Positions 45,637 to 57,002 of a stretch of DNA of 64,000 bases are shown in pieces. The DNA is from Linnemannia hyalina. Lineage: Eukaryota; Mortierellomycota; Mortierellomycetes; Mortierellales; Mortierellaceae. How positions within the stretch are numbered: the stretch's first letter is position 1; every line of letters starts with the position of its first letter. Position numbers and translations under genes: made by a program. The stretch covers positions 1,736,001-1,800,000 of the forward strand of contig JAHRHY010000002.1 of the NCBI GenBank assembly GCA_019671135.1. Reading direction: 5' to 3'. Below the pieces are notes generated by a model. That model worked only from the letters and a program-made list of their open reading frames with translations, did not search any database and was not told the origin of the DNA.

Positions 45637-47112
45637 ATGTCATTCGGAACGACATACCTGACTCCTTCAGCGATCAACAGAGACTCAGACTTCAACGGAC
45701 CCCGACACAGCCGCCACTCCTACCCCGACAGCGCCAACAACGAGATGTTTGTTACCCCAAAACTCGAATCTGACCCAAGAGATTTTTATACGGACGACAA
45801 CAGAGAAATGTCGTCAGAACCCAACTACATGGTCGATCATCCCATGGGTATGGACGGGCAAAGACATCCAGGAGGACCTGGAGCCAAGCAGCCGCGGGAT
45901 CGGATGCGACTCAACAGGATCCTTAACGGTTCGTCCTCCTCGTCCTCCGAAGAAGTCTACCAGCAGCAACAACAGCAACAGCATCAGGATGGCGAGTCTT
46001 CGTACGGTCACTACCCGTATCAGGACAGCGCACCCTCACATCAGTTCCAGTCCTTCCATCCTTCTGTCGGCACCATGCCCGAGTCGTCCTTTCCTTCGCC
46101 TATGGCTGTGCCAGTAGCGACCCTCCCTACGCTTGCAACCATGTCGTCACCCTCGGCCTCGTTCTCGCCCATGAACCAATCCAACTTGATCTTTGATAAT
46201 GTCATGCCGTACTCCTACAACAACGCACCCTACCCCCCACAAAACTACCCATTCAAGCATGCTGGCAATGCGAAATCAATGGAACCCTCAAGCTTTGGTG
46301 ACCATCCAGGATACTCCCACCCGTCGCACCAGCACTATCAGCACAGCCCCGATCCTTCGGGTTCCCCTTCAGTCCTCTCGGCCCTTCCCCCACGCATGAA
46401 CCCCGACAGCCATGGAGGCGTGCCCGACTCGCCTCCTTCGTCGTTCTACCATGGACAGCACCAGGCTCCCTCTCCTTATAGCATTGGATCACATAGCCCA
46501 ACGTCTAGTGCATACCCTCCTGCATATGTTTCAGCCGGTCCCCATGGATACAACTCTTTGACACCGACGCCTCCCGCCACACCCCACTATGGATTTGCTC
46601 ACACACCCGATGGTCGGTACGCCGGAGGACCAGGCATGCCGGTCTATGGAGACTACTTTACATTGCAGTCGGGCTCTTCGTCTGCAGGAGGACCTCGTCA
46701 GAACAACCGCTACCTCGGTTCGCCGTCGACCCCACCTACACCTACGCCCACGGCACGGCCTCGCAAGACGCCCTACCAGCCTCGCGCTGCTAGGACGACG
46801 GAGCTTGGTGCTGCCGGCGCGACGCCCGCGCCTCGTCGATTCCCGTGTCAAGAGTGTGAGAAGGCATTCCCAACCAAGGGCGAGTTGGCGTCTCATTCTC
46901 GTTGCCACTTGAAGGTGCCGGCATTCTTGTGCGGTATCTGTGGACGTCCCTTCAAGCGCCGAACGGATTATGTCCGCCACGTCCGTAACGTTCACGAGGA
47001 GGTCGGACGGTACAGCTGCATTCAATGTGGTGAGCGGTTTGGTCGTCTGGACAAGCTGAAGCGACACGACAAGCGCGGTTGTGGTGCTGATCCCGAAGAC
47101 GATGACAAGTAG
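45637..47112 (+). CDS. C2H2 zinc-finger transcription factor
   Basis: Nuclear DNA-binding protein, single exon, 491 aa. Residues 1-~395 are Ser/Pro/Tyr/His/Gln-rich and disordered, typical of activation regions, with one Gln run near 110. Three fingers lie near the C-terminus: CQECEKAF...HSRCH from residue 404; CGICGRPF...HVRNVH from 432; CIQCGERFGRLDKLKRHDKRGC from 461, whose last ligand is Cys instead of His (C2HC). A short acidic tail ends the protein (DPEDDDK). The basic linker RPRKTPYQPRAARTT before finger 1 may be a nuclear localisation signal. I cannot assign an orthologue. The gene has an unusually long pyrimidine-rich upstream region. Confidence 0.85.
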   Translation: MSFGTTYLTPSAINRDSDFNGPRHSRHSYPDSANNEMFVTPKLESDPRDFYTDDNREMSSEPNYMVDHPMGMDGQRHPGGPGAKQPRDRMRLNRILNGSSSSSSEEVYQQQQQQQHQDGESSYGHYPYQDSAPSHQFQSFHPSVGTMPESSFPSPMAVPVATLPTLATMSSPSASFSPMNQSNLIFDNVMPYSYNNAPYPPQNYPFKHAGNAKSMEPSSFGDHPGYSHPSHQHYQHSPDPSGSPSVLSALPPRMNPDSHGGVPDSPPSSFYHGQHQAPSPYSIGSHSPTSSAYPPAYVSAGPHGYNSLTPTPPATPHYGFAHTPDGRYAGGPGMPVYGDYFTLQSGSSSAGGPRQNNRYLGSPSTPPTPTPTARPRKTPYQPRAARTTELGAAGATPAPRRFPCQECEKAFPTKGELASHSRCHLKVPAFLCGICGRPFKRRTDYVRHVRNVHEEVGRYSCIQCGERFGRLDKLKRHDKRGCGADPEDDDK

Positions 47113-48324
47113 AGTTTGCGACTCTTTTTTTTTTGGTTTGCATCCCTCCCCACACACATGCAAGAAAAAAAAACCCACCAAAAGCAGAACAAAGACAAAA
47201 CAAAACAAGGAAAAAGAAAAGCAAACAAAACCAAAACCAGCAAAAGAAGCCATCTTGCGTCGTCACGACTGGTCTTTATCTTTTCTCTTTTCTTTTTTTA
47301 CCCCCTTCGTTTCTACTGTTCACGTTCTCCCTTTTGTCCTTTAATATTAGCTTATTTACTTTCCCCTCTTAATATTCACTGTTATCGCCCGTTCCGCTGG
47401 TCGTAATCGGTTCTACTCCCTCCACCACACACTCGCACGCACTGTACCTAGTGTTTTACTTATCTCCCCTCCTTTTCTAGATGTTGGTTTATTGCTTTCC
47501 TTTTTTTTTATTTTTTTTTTCATTGAATGGATGTACTGTACAAGGAGGATTAATATGACAACACTTTTAGCATCTGTCTGTCCTCTTTGTATTATATCCT
47601 TTTCTACTCATGTTCTCTTCAACTACCTTCCACCCCTCCCTTCACTCGACTCGTCGTTGTCGTCGTTTACCGTTATTCCCTTCCTTGGCTCTCCTTTTCT
47701 CTTGTTGGCAACATGCACCCCGCCTGCCCGCCTACACATTGCACACACACAGACAATTCTCACCTTTGAAAAAAAAAAAAAAAAAGACAATAAAAAGCAA
47801 AAATTAACAGAATTGTAAAGTGATTGAAAAGGTAGTTGGACATCCAACCCCTTAAACAACCAACAGAGGGACGAGGCAGAGGCCCTGAGGCCCGACTGAC
47901 TGACTGACTGACACACAACAAAGGAGAAGAGAAGGGGACAGAACCAGGGTCAAGGCAACAACGTACCCCATCAACAGACGATTGCCGTTGTTCCTTTATT
48001 CTTGCTCCTTACTCCTGTTGTCGTTCGTTGTCAAGTCTTTTTCTTGATTCATTATTGTATTGTTGTCGATCGAATATCCAACCGTCTCCTTCTCCTCCAT
48101 CATCTTTTCCCAAAACTTGCACGCTCACCCCAAGTATTTACGCGTCATACTGATTTCTCGCCACCACACTCACACTACCACACCATTACCACACTCTCCC
48201 AAACCACATCTCTTCCTTTTTCCTTTCTTTCCTCTCTCTCTCTTTCTCTCTTTTACTCCTAAAGCAAGAGCACAACCAACCGACGCCATCAGTCAGTCAG
48301 CCAGTCAGCTAGTCAGTCCATTCA
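47113..48324. other. Intergenic with pyrimidine-rich leader
   Basis: An A-rich 3' flank of the zinc-finger gene (about 47160-47250) is followed by CT-rich sequence toward the Pbp1 start at 48325, with TCAGTCAG and CTCTCT repeats. An A run of about 15 bp lies near 47769-47784. No gene seen. Confidence 0.55.
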
Positions 48325-51300
48325 ATGTCATCCCTCAACGGCAGACCAGCCAACAAGTCAGGAAAGGCCGTCATTGTCCAAAGGTACTCACCCACTCACT
48401 CACTCGCTCACTCACTCACTTCAACTCTCCCAACTCACCCAACTCACTCTACTCTACTCTCTCAACTCACTCACCCCTCCCATCCACTCCATCCACCCAC
48501 ACCCACCCAAAACACCCGCTCACCCTTGCTTTATCTTTTTATACCTTCTTATTAGGCAAGTAGACAGCGATCAATCAGTGGAACTCTACTTACTACTTTT
48601 GCATGGATCACACACAGACACGGATCATAACCATGTCGAATCAACACCACGCGGCGAACAGACAGCAGTCAACCCACGCATGGACGGTAGAATGTGAAGC
48701 AGGAGAGAGCATATACAGAGCAAAAAAAGAACACAGAATAGGAATACTCATCGACTGAGCACAGAGAGCAAAGCGAAGGATGGAGAGAGGTAGAGAGAAA
48801 AGAGAGGGGTCCGTCGAAGCACACCATCGACAACCACGACGGATTCGCAACGAAGACGGTCATCGCGTCTCAACAGCAACAAACGGACGTGAAGGGTAAT
48901 AGGGTTATGTTTATGCTTGATGACAGGCTTTTTTTTGCTTATCAACGAGCAGACAGCACAACTCTTTACTCAATACTTGACAGGACACGGGCAGCCGCTT
49001 GGTGCTCAACCACTCGGTGCTCAACCATCTATTATATCATATGGATCCTCAACAGCTCATCGCCACCACTATCGTCTATGTTTTCCTCATTGTGTCTGTA
49101 ATTTTAGAGGTGGGAAGGGCAAGCTGGGTACCCAGTCTCCTCCAACAACCAACCAAGCAGGATTCTCTCCTAATGCCGGTCCTACTCCTCCATCCTCGGG
49201 CCAAACTGCTTCTTCTGTCCCTGTCAAAGAAACGGTCATCCATGAGACCGATTTGAAGCACATGCACGACCGCATGCTCTTTCTCCTCTCTAACATGATC
49301 GTAAGGAACGCTTATTTATCGTTTTCGATGGCCTTCCAAGGATACGTTATATCACTGAACAACTCACACACACACAAAAAAAACGCTGTCCAAGGAAGCA
49401 TTCAAAAGGACAAAACCACTCACGCGCCCCTTTCATGCTCCGTACGAACACAATAACTCCCATCATTAGGGCATGACAGTGGAGATCACGGTCAAGAACG
49501 GGTCTAAGTACGAGGGACTCTTTCATACGGCGTTTACAGAGGGTGAGCTCGGGATTGTTCTGCGACTGGCCAAGGCCATCTCAGGAAAGGACAAGAAAGA
49601 CAATAGCCCTCTGATCAGCCAGATGATTGTCCTCGCCAAGGACTGCATGGCCATTAATGTCCTAGGGGTTGATTTTGTTCCCGCCGAGCGATCAGGTCCT
49701 GAGAGAGGAGAACGTGAAGGTAATGTTCGTGCCAGCGTGCATCCTTCTAGAGATAACATGAGTAAATGAGAGGCAAAGCGAGAAGGACGCGAAAAGTTAT
49801 ATTACTTACTTGTATTTTTGCTGTGCATTCACATGGCCTCGCCTACATTGCAGGGTTCAAGACTGACACGGATATCAGTCGATCAGGCGACATCAAGCAG
49901 AGGGACTTGAAAAAGTGGGCTCCAGAGGAAAGCTTGTCATACGGCGGAATCGAGGGCGATTTAGGCGACACCAACCACCATAGCTCGGCGTCGTGGGACC
50001 AGTTTGCCGCGAACGAGCGCCTTTTCGGCGTCAGGACCGACTTTGACGAAGAAATCTACACCACAAAGTTGGACCGCACGGGCGCAGACTACAAGGCCCG
50101 TGAGCAGCAAGCAATCCAGATTGCACAGGAAATCCAGCAGAGTGTTTCAAGCAACGTTCACATGCGGGAGGAGCGCGGTTTGGCTGTTGACGATAGCGGC
50201 TTGGACGAGGAGGACCTCTATGGTGCTGTTGTTCGCGATCCATTGCCTACGTCCAACAAGTATATGCCCCCCGCCATGCGTCGTCAGCAGGAGCTCAACC
50301 AACAGAGGCGCCCCTCGACTCCAGTTCAGACACCTGCACGTTCAGTACCCACGCCTGCTGCCACCCTTGCCCCTTCCTCAGCCCCGGCACAGGCCACTCC
50401 CGCCCAACACCCTTCCTCGACTCTGCCCACCAAGCCTTTGCCGACTTCCACCCAACAGCCTTTGCAGGCACCCAAATCAACTCCGTCTGAACAAGCCGCT
50501 ATTTCCGCTACCACCACAACAGCCGGTACTCCTAAACTTGCAGAGGCAACGCCCATCAGCCGTTCAAACTCTGTCAAGAACAACAATTCACCCATCAATT
50601 TGCGGGATCTCCGAACCCACAACCCTGTGTCGACCCTGTTGAATGCCGCAACCATCCAAGGATCCAAGAACCAGCAGATCCCCGAGCATGCTGTTGACTC
50701 TAAGCAGATCGAGGAGAACTTGGCCAAGTTTGCCATGACCGTCAGCACCTTCGCCACCAACGACAAAGTCCTTGTGAGCCAGCGCAAGACTGAATTGATG
50801 CAGCAGAGGAAGGCAGGTCTTGCCGCTGAGCTCAAGCAATTCGGCAAGGAACTGGACGTAAGTGTGATACGCGTTTCTTTTGTCTTGCTTCTCTCGTTAT
50901 TTTTTTGTTGGCCATTTCTCACTAACATTTGTTCGCCAAATTGCTTGTTTTTCCTACAGAAAAAGCTCAACACGCCCGTTCCTGAAGATGTCAAGGAAAT
51001 CTTTGGCAAGAAGAACGAAGTGGTGGCCGACAAAGCCAAGGAAGCTGCGACGACAGGCAAGGCGTTGGACAAGGAGAAGACTTTGCCTGATATTAAGGAT
51101 GCCAAAGCAGAGTCCGCAAAATCTAACACCGCAAGCTCTGCCACAACCACCTCGACCACCACGTCTGCAACTCCTGCAGCATCAAATGCGACCGATAAAC
51201 CCGCTACCACCAAACCAGCGACAGGAAGCTCGTTCAAGTTCAACATCAAGGCGTCGGAGTTCAAGCCCAACGTGAACGCGGCTCCCTTCACACCATCCTT

Positions 51301-52269
51301 TGCTGCTGGCGACAAAAAGTCAGTACCTGTGACTTCCACCGCCGCAGACAAAAACCTGTTCTTTGGCAAGGTCATTAAGAAGGGACCCTTACCACTCCAG
51401 AGCTCCATGGCGAGTCCTTTCAAGAAGGGTCAAGCCACGCCCAACCCAGCCTCGACCACTCCGACCTGGCCTTACGGACAGCGTGCCTTCCGCCATCAGT
51501 TCCAAGTCACCAACCGTTACGAGGACGACATGATGTATAGCCAGGGCATGGCAGGACACAACGGAAACGGCGCTGGAGGGTATTATGCAATGGGGCCTTA
51601 TAGCTATGGACCTTCGGGACAATTTGGAGTTCCCCCGCCCATGACGATGGGAGGCCCTAGTCATATGGTGCCCTTTATGGGGGCTGGTGGCCCAGTTCCC
51701 TTCTCTCAACCTCCTCCCGGTATGTCCCACACCGCAGCAGGACCGGGATATCCGCAAATGGCACCCACCACCGCTCGTAAGTTTTTCACATTTCCGCCTT
51801 TTTTTTTATTATCGTTTCGTTTGTAATTGTGTAAAACCGTGATGTGGAGCCAAATTCTTATTGCGTCCTTTAAATCCTAATTAGCCCACTATGCTCCTCA
51901 AGGATTCCCTCCCGGTCGGTCTGGCATGCTTCCTCCTTCGGGTATGCATATGCAGATGTATCCATACCCCCCTTCTCATGGTAACCGACTATTTACATAC
52001 TTTGGGTTGCTTGCCTAGGATATCTATTGTATGAATGGTACCGTTATAATATCGCTACTTATTTCGATAAATTTATGTATTGCTTGATTTTAATTGTAGG
52101 TACACCTGTCATGATGCGGTACCCTCCGCCAGAGATGATGGCCACAATGGGACATAACGGGATGATGATGCACCAGAGACCTATGGGCATGGACCCACAA
52201 ATGATACACTATTCAGCTGTTGGACGGGAAGCTGGATTGAATGAAGGTACACCAGTCACTCGTTCTTAG
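48325..52269 (+). CDS. Ataxin-2 / Pbp1-like protein (LSm, LsmAD, PAM2)
   Basis: RNA-associated regulator of poly(A) tails, translation and stress granules; binds poly(A)-binding protein. Seven exons: 48325-48383, 49108-49300, 49470-49719, 49854-50857, 50960-51776, 51885-51980 and 52100-52269, 862 aa, phases consistent. The ataxin-type LSm fold spans about residues 70-165 (MHDRMLFLLSNMI, GMTVEITVKNG, DCMAINVLGVDFV). LsmAD follows at ~212-265 (WDQFAANERLFGVRTDFDEE). A Pro/Thr/Ala-rich disordered stretch comes next. PAM2, the PABP-binding motif, is at ~595-612 (NIKASEFKPNVNAAPF). The Met/Pro/Gly-rich tail recalls fungal Pbp1. The first intron, 724 bp, is far longer than the others (102-169 bp). 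Confidence 0.93.
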
Positions 52270-52810
52270 ACCGACACACTCACTATTTTACAAGCTGCTT
52301 ACGCAGGGATATCCAATACAAACCGCTAACTTGATTCCCTTCGTTGACATATTCGCCGCGTCATATCTTTTCATTGGGCTTTTCTTGTTCGTAGACACAG
52401 TTCACGAAAATGGCGCAGGAATCTGAAACTAAATGGCCGTGGCCAGAAACCCTAGGGGATGGCATGTTGGTCCGCTATTCCAGACACCGGGTTCCCAGGA
52501 CATTTTTCTGTGCTTCGAATAAAAAATGAATATCCAGATCGAATGTCGTGATTGCACCAGTGAATCACGTGGGGTGGATTTGATTCGCCAATGGGTCTTT
52601 TCTAATCCAGCAATCCAAGCATGTTTTCTTCCTCTTGACTCAGTCATACTTTGTCTTTCTTTTCTTTCTTCTACTTGGCCTTTTTTTTTCTCTCGTTCTC
52701 TCGCTCTCTCGCTCTCTATCTATTTCTTTACCCGTACTTGTTTTGTGTACCCTCAAAACCCACCTCCACTTCACCTCCACTTCACCTCCACACATCATCA
52801 CCTATAGACA
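52270..52810. other. Intergenic with CT-rich leader
   Basis: 3' flank of Pbp1, then CT-rich sequence (about 52650-52735) and CTCCACTTCAC repeats immediately before the reductase start. No gene seen. Confidence 0.55.
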
Positions 52811-55334
52811 ATGAAAGTCATTGACAAGATTCGCCGTGCAGACCAAGAGCAGCGCCCCTACTGGTCCTTTGAGTACTTCCCGCCAAAGACCACCGCCGGT
52901 GTCCAGAACCTCTTCGAGCGTATGGAGCGCATGTACAACCTCGGCCCAGAGTTTGTCGACATCACTTGGAACGCCGGTGGAACCTCATCCGACCTCACCA
53001 GCGAACTCGTCGCTACTGCCCAAAGTGTCTATGGTCTCGAAACCTGCATGCATCTCACCTGCACCAACATGCCCATGGAAAAAATCGACGCCGCTCTCAA
53101 GGTATCTATTACCCTTTTTTTTTTTTTTTCTCACGATGATGGTTCAGTTAAACTCTGCTCGTGTTTTGGCAATAGTTCAGCAACTGCTTGAGTAAGATGT
53201 GACGATTAAAAGAACTCGTTTCTTTTAGTAGTCGTTCCCATTCACATTCAATTATACCAACGGCGATAATATCAACTCCCTTTTTCCAATGGTCTTTCTC
53301 ACTCACACATCAATGCATGGCGCCTCCCAACCCAAAAACACAAATAGGCTGCAAAGGCGTGCGGAAATCAGAATATCTTGGCGCTGAGAGGCGATCCTCC
53401 ACGCGGGCAGGACCAATGGGTGTCGTGCGACAATGGGTTCGCCTATGCATCGGACTTGGTCGCCTATATCCGCCAGCAGTACGGCGATTATTTTTCGATC
53501 GGTGTGGCAGGCTACCCAGAGGGACATCTGGATTCAACCGACCGGGAGGAGGATTTCAAGTGGCTCAAGTACAAGGTCGACCAAGGCGCAGATTTCATTG
53601 TGACTCAGCTCTTCTATGACACGGGCCTGTTCCTGGACTGGATCAAGGAGTGTCGCACCCGCGGTATCACCGTTCCCATTATTCCCGGTATCATGCCCAT
53701 CCAGAGCTTTGGCGGTTTCCACCGTATGACCAGTCTCTGCAAGACCTTTGTTCCCGACCACATCAAGAACGCTCTTGAACCCATCAAGGTAACAGGGCTT
53801 TCTTATCTAGGTGATCTCCTTTGCCTTTTATTATTTGTTTATTTCAGTGTACAACAATGGGAGAAACAGAACTGGCGACTGTTCACTTTTGAAAGAACTG
53901 TGCCAAGAGTAGAAAAAGAAAAAATAAGGGGACAAGATGGCGTTCGGTTCATAATGAAAGAGAAAAGAAAGAAAAAAAAAACGATATAAAGGAGACGAAT
54001 AAAAAAAACGAATGCATTCTCTCAATGAGACTTACACCTGGCACTCACTCTTGCATATTGATTAACGGCATATATTAGGAGGACGACCAGGCGGTGAAGG
54101 ACTTTGGAGTCAAACTGGCGGTCGAGATGTGCAAGGATATCCAGGCAGCGGGAATCGGTGGATTCCACTTTTACACCCTCAACCTTGAGAAATCAACCCG
54201 CCTAATCCTCGAAGGACTTGGCTTTGTTGCTCCCCGCGAAAACGCTCGTCCTCTGCCCTGGAACCCTTCTCTGTCAAAGAAGCGCGAGATGGAGAATGTG
54301 CGTCCTATCTTCTGGAAGAACAGGATCCAGTCCTATGTCTCCAGAACCGAGGCCTGGGACGAGTTCCCCAACGGCCGCTGGGGAGACTCTCGGTCGCCTG
54401 CCTTTGGAGAGCTCGATGGTTACGGTACCTCGCTCAAAGTTGCGCCCAAGGATGCATTGGAATTGTGGGGTCGTCCTTCGAGTCCCCGTGATGTTGCTTC
54501 TCTCTTTGCGAAGTACTGCAATGGCGAGATCCGATCCATCCCATGGAGTGATGAGAGCTCGTTGTACCCTGAGACCGAGGCGATCCGCGGTCAGCTTGCT
54601 CGTCTTAACGAGCGTGGATACCTCACCATTAACTCCCAGCCCGCCGTCAACGGTGTCCGTTCCGACGACAAAGTCCACGGATGGGGCCCCAAGAACGGAT
54701 ACGTCTACCAAAAGGTCAGCCATCTTTGTTAATTTTCGTTATTCGTTTTGTATCTTTGCATTATTCAATCTTGTTTACGCCTTTTTTTTCCTTTCCTTCA
54801 TTCCATTTGATTCATACTAGGCATATTTGGAGTTCTTTGTGTCGCCTGAGAACTTGAACGAGCTGGTGAGCAGGATTGAGGAAGAGCCCCAGATCACATA
54901 CTATGCTGTCAACAAGAGAGGTGATCTCAGGACTAACAGCCAGAGCGATGGCCCTAACGCGGTCACCTGGGGAGTCTTTGTCGGCAAGGAGATTGTTCAG
55001 CCCACCGTCGTCGAAGTCGTCAGCTTTGTCGCCTGGAAGGTACCGACCGCCTTTTTAATTTTTTCTTTTGTTTTAAGAGGAGGGCTATATTCATCTCACA
55101 ACGCTATTGATACAGAAACTAACATTCAGTTGTTATATGTCGTTTATTATCCAGGATGAGGCGTTTGAGCTGTGGTCAGAGTGGTCCAAGATCTACGAGC
55201 CATCGTCGGAGTCGGCCAATGTGATTGACAGCATCCGGGACGAGTGGTACTTGATCAACATTGTCCACAACGACTTCCAGGACCAGGATGGACTCTTTAG
55301 AGTGCTCGAGAGCGTCAAGACTATCGCAGTGTAG
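52811..55334 (+). CDS. Methylenetetrahydrofolate reductase (MET12/MET13 type)
   Basis: Reduces 5,10-methylene-THF to 5-methyl-THF for methionine synthesis, using FAD and NAD(P)H. Five exons: 52811-53101, 53348-53788, 54079-54714, 54821-55039 and 55155-55334, all phase 0, 588 aa, close to yeast Met13 (600). The catalytic TIM barrel occupies ~1-300: FEYFPPKT near residue 21 holds the family's active-site Glu, then ITWNAGG, HLTCTN, ILALRGDPP (~110), GYPEGH (~155), TQLFYD (~185), PGIMPI (~210). The C-terminal regulatory domain (S-adenosylmethionine-sensing in eukaryotes) spans ~320-588 (RPIFWKNR, WGRPSSP, GWGPKNGYVYQKAYLEFF, TWGVFVGKEI). The exon 1-2 intron (246 bp) and exon 2-3 intron (290 bp) are relatively long. 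Confidence 0.95.
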
Positions 55335-55945
55335 CCTCTGCAGCCACTACGAATTGACGACTCAAGGGAGCTCTCTGAGAGTTTTCTTATGCAACTACCT
55401 TTTCTACAATAATAATAGAGGTGCTTTTTTTTAAAATATGCCCTTTTGGATTTTGATGACACTTAGCCACTCTTGCCCTCTCCAAATGCCATTTTCTTGT
55501 CCTCTGTCTCGACGACTGCTATCAGCCTTCTTTCTTTCTTCCTTTCTCCTTCTTACCCTTCTCCCTTCATTTCCTTCTCGCTTACCTACATTCACAAAAA
55601 GGACAATGTCAAGAATCCACTCTCACGTATAGGTAGGTCGTCATCTTTCCTCTTCTTGCAAAACCTCTACTTCCTCTGCTCTCTCTCTCACCCTCTCCAC
55701 CTACTTACTTAAACACCAAGAACAGAACAAAGGCGGCGGCGATGCGATCAACTCTCGACACCACCTTTAACCTGCCTCGATTCTCCTCATCCCATGCAGC
55801 CAAGCTGAAACCAGTTGTTCATTGTTCTGTTTATCAACGGTGTCTGAGAGTGTTGCGTCTGAGATTATAACACACCACAATACAGTTACATTGGTACCCT
55901 TGACTTGACTTGCGATAATAACAATAGCCTTACAAAGCAGCAGCG
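55335..55945. other. Intergenic with CT-rich leader
   Basis: Strongly CT-rich on plus at about 55460-55620 and 55630-55705, upstream of the small membrane-protein gene. No gene seen. Confidence 0.55.
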
Positions 55946-56513
55946 ATGGATCAATTGCTAGCCTACTACGAGACTACAGCCGTATCGCCATTCTACTCCG
56001 AGGACGTCCTTATCGATGGAGCCCTCGTCGGCTCTGTCAGGAATATGATGAGTAATACTATATGTCTTCTTCTTTTTCTTCTTCTCCTCTTCGTTTTTCT
56101 TTCTTCGTTTTTTTCTTCTTTTCTTCGTTGCCCAATTGGCTATTCGACAAGCTTTCGATTTGTGGGATCTTTTTAACATATCTACTGCATATGTCGCATG
56201 CGACCAAAAGTGAACAAAGATGGGATCGGGGATCCCATTTTTGACCATGGGAACGCAAATGATGTAAGGAAAGGGCGTTGGACACAAAACAAACGCAGAT
56301 TCAGATACTGGATACGTGGGTAACACTGGCGATGGGATGCGGACAGCCGGGGAATTTATGGGTACGTTGTACTTTATGATAATCTTAAGCTTTGCGATCG
56401 TGCTTCATGCGTCTCTCGAGTGTATCAAGGCCAAAAGGACCGAGATGGTCATCAATGCCACCTCTCCGTTCCAGGCAGCGGAAGCAGAAGCCGTCAATGC
56501 CTCTGTTGTTTAG
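55946..56513 (+). CDS. Small single-pass membrane protein, function unknown
   Basis: Two exons: 55946-56051 and 56299-56513, 106 aa, phase 1. The first 60 residues are acidic/polar without a signal peptide (starts MDQLLAYYETT). One membrane span follows (TLYFMIILSFAIVLHASL, ~65-82), then a short basic patch and an Ala/Glu/Val tail. The 247-bp intron begins GTAATA and ends CAAACGCAG. The splice rescues an otherwise frame-shifted pair of open segments, which supports a real gene. I do not recognise the family. A type III or tail-region single-pass protein of the ER or plasma membrane is likely. Confidence 0.6.
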
Positions 56514-57002
56514 AGTAGTTAAGTTGTACTTTTAGCTGTTGTAGTAGCCACTCATTTGACATACACAGAAAATGAACATAGACAATGATAGTACAAAGGA
56601 CTGGCCTGTGTGCTATTTCTAGTAGGAGATGAAGAAAAGTACGCGACTGATTTGATATGTAACCGTGAGTCGACGTGAATAAGCAAGTCGCTGCGGGTTG
56701 AGAATGGTCTTAAACAGAAAGAAAGATACCGCGACTTGACTGAGCCAGTTGAAGAAGAAGAAGAAGGCGAGGGACGAGTGAAGAGTCTTGGTTATTCAAC
56801 TTATATCTGTCTCCATTGCCTCCACTAGACAGAGTGTATCAGCCATGGTCACTGCATCCATTTTGTCCTTCCACCTTAGAAGATGCGAATCGAGTCATTC
56901 TAAGCCACCGATCCTTGACCTTCTCTCTCCCTCAAATAAAAGAACTTTTTTTTTCTTTTTCCAATTCCACAAACAATCAATCACGTCCTCACCCCTCACA
57001 CC
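56514..57002. other. Intergenic upstream of arginyl-tRNA synthetase
   Basis: 3' flank of the small membrane-protein gene and the ArgRS promoter. An AAG run occurs at about 56751-56766. No gene seen. Confidence 0.55.
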
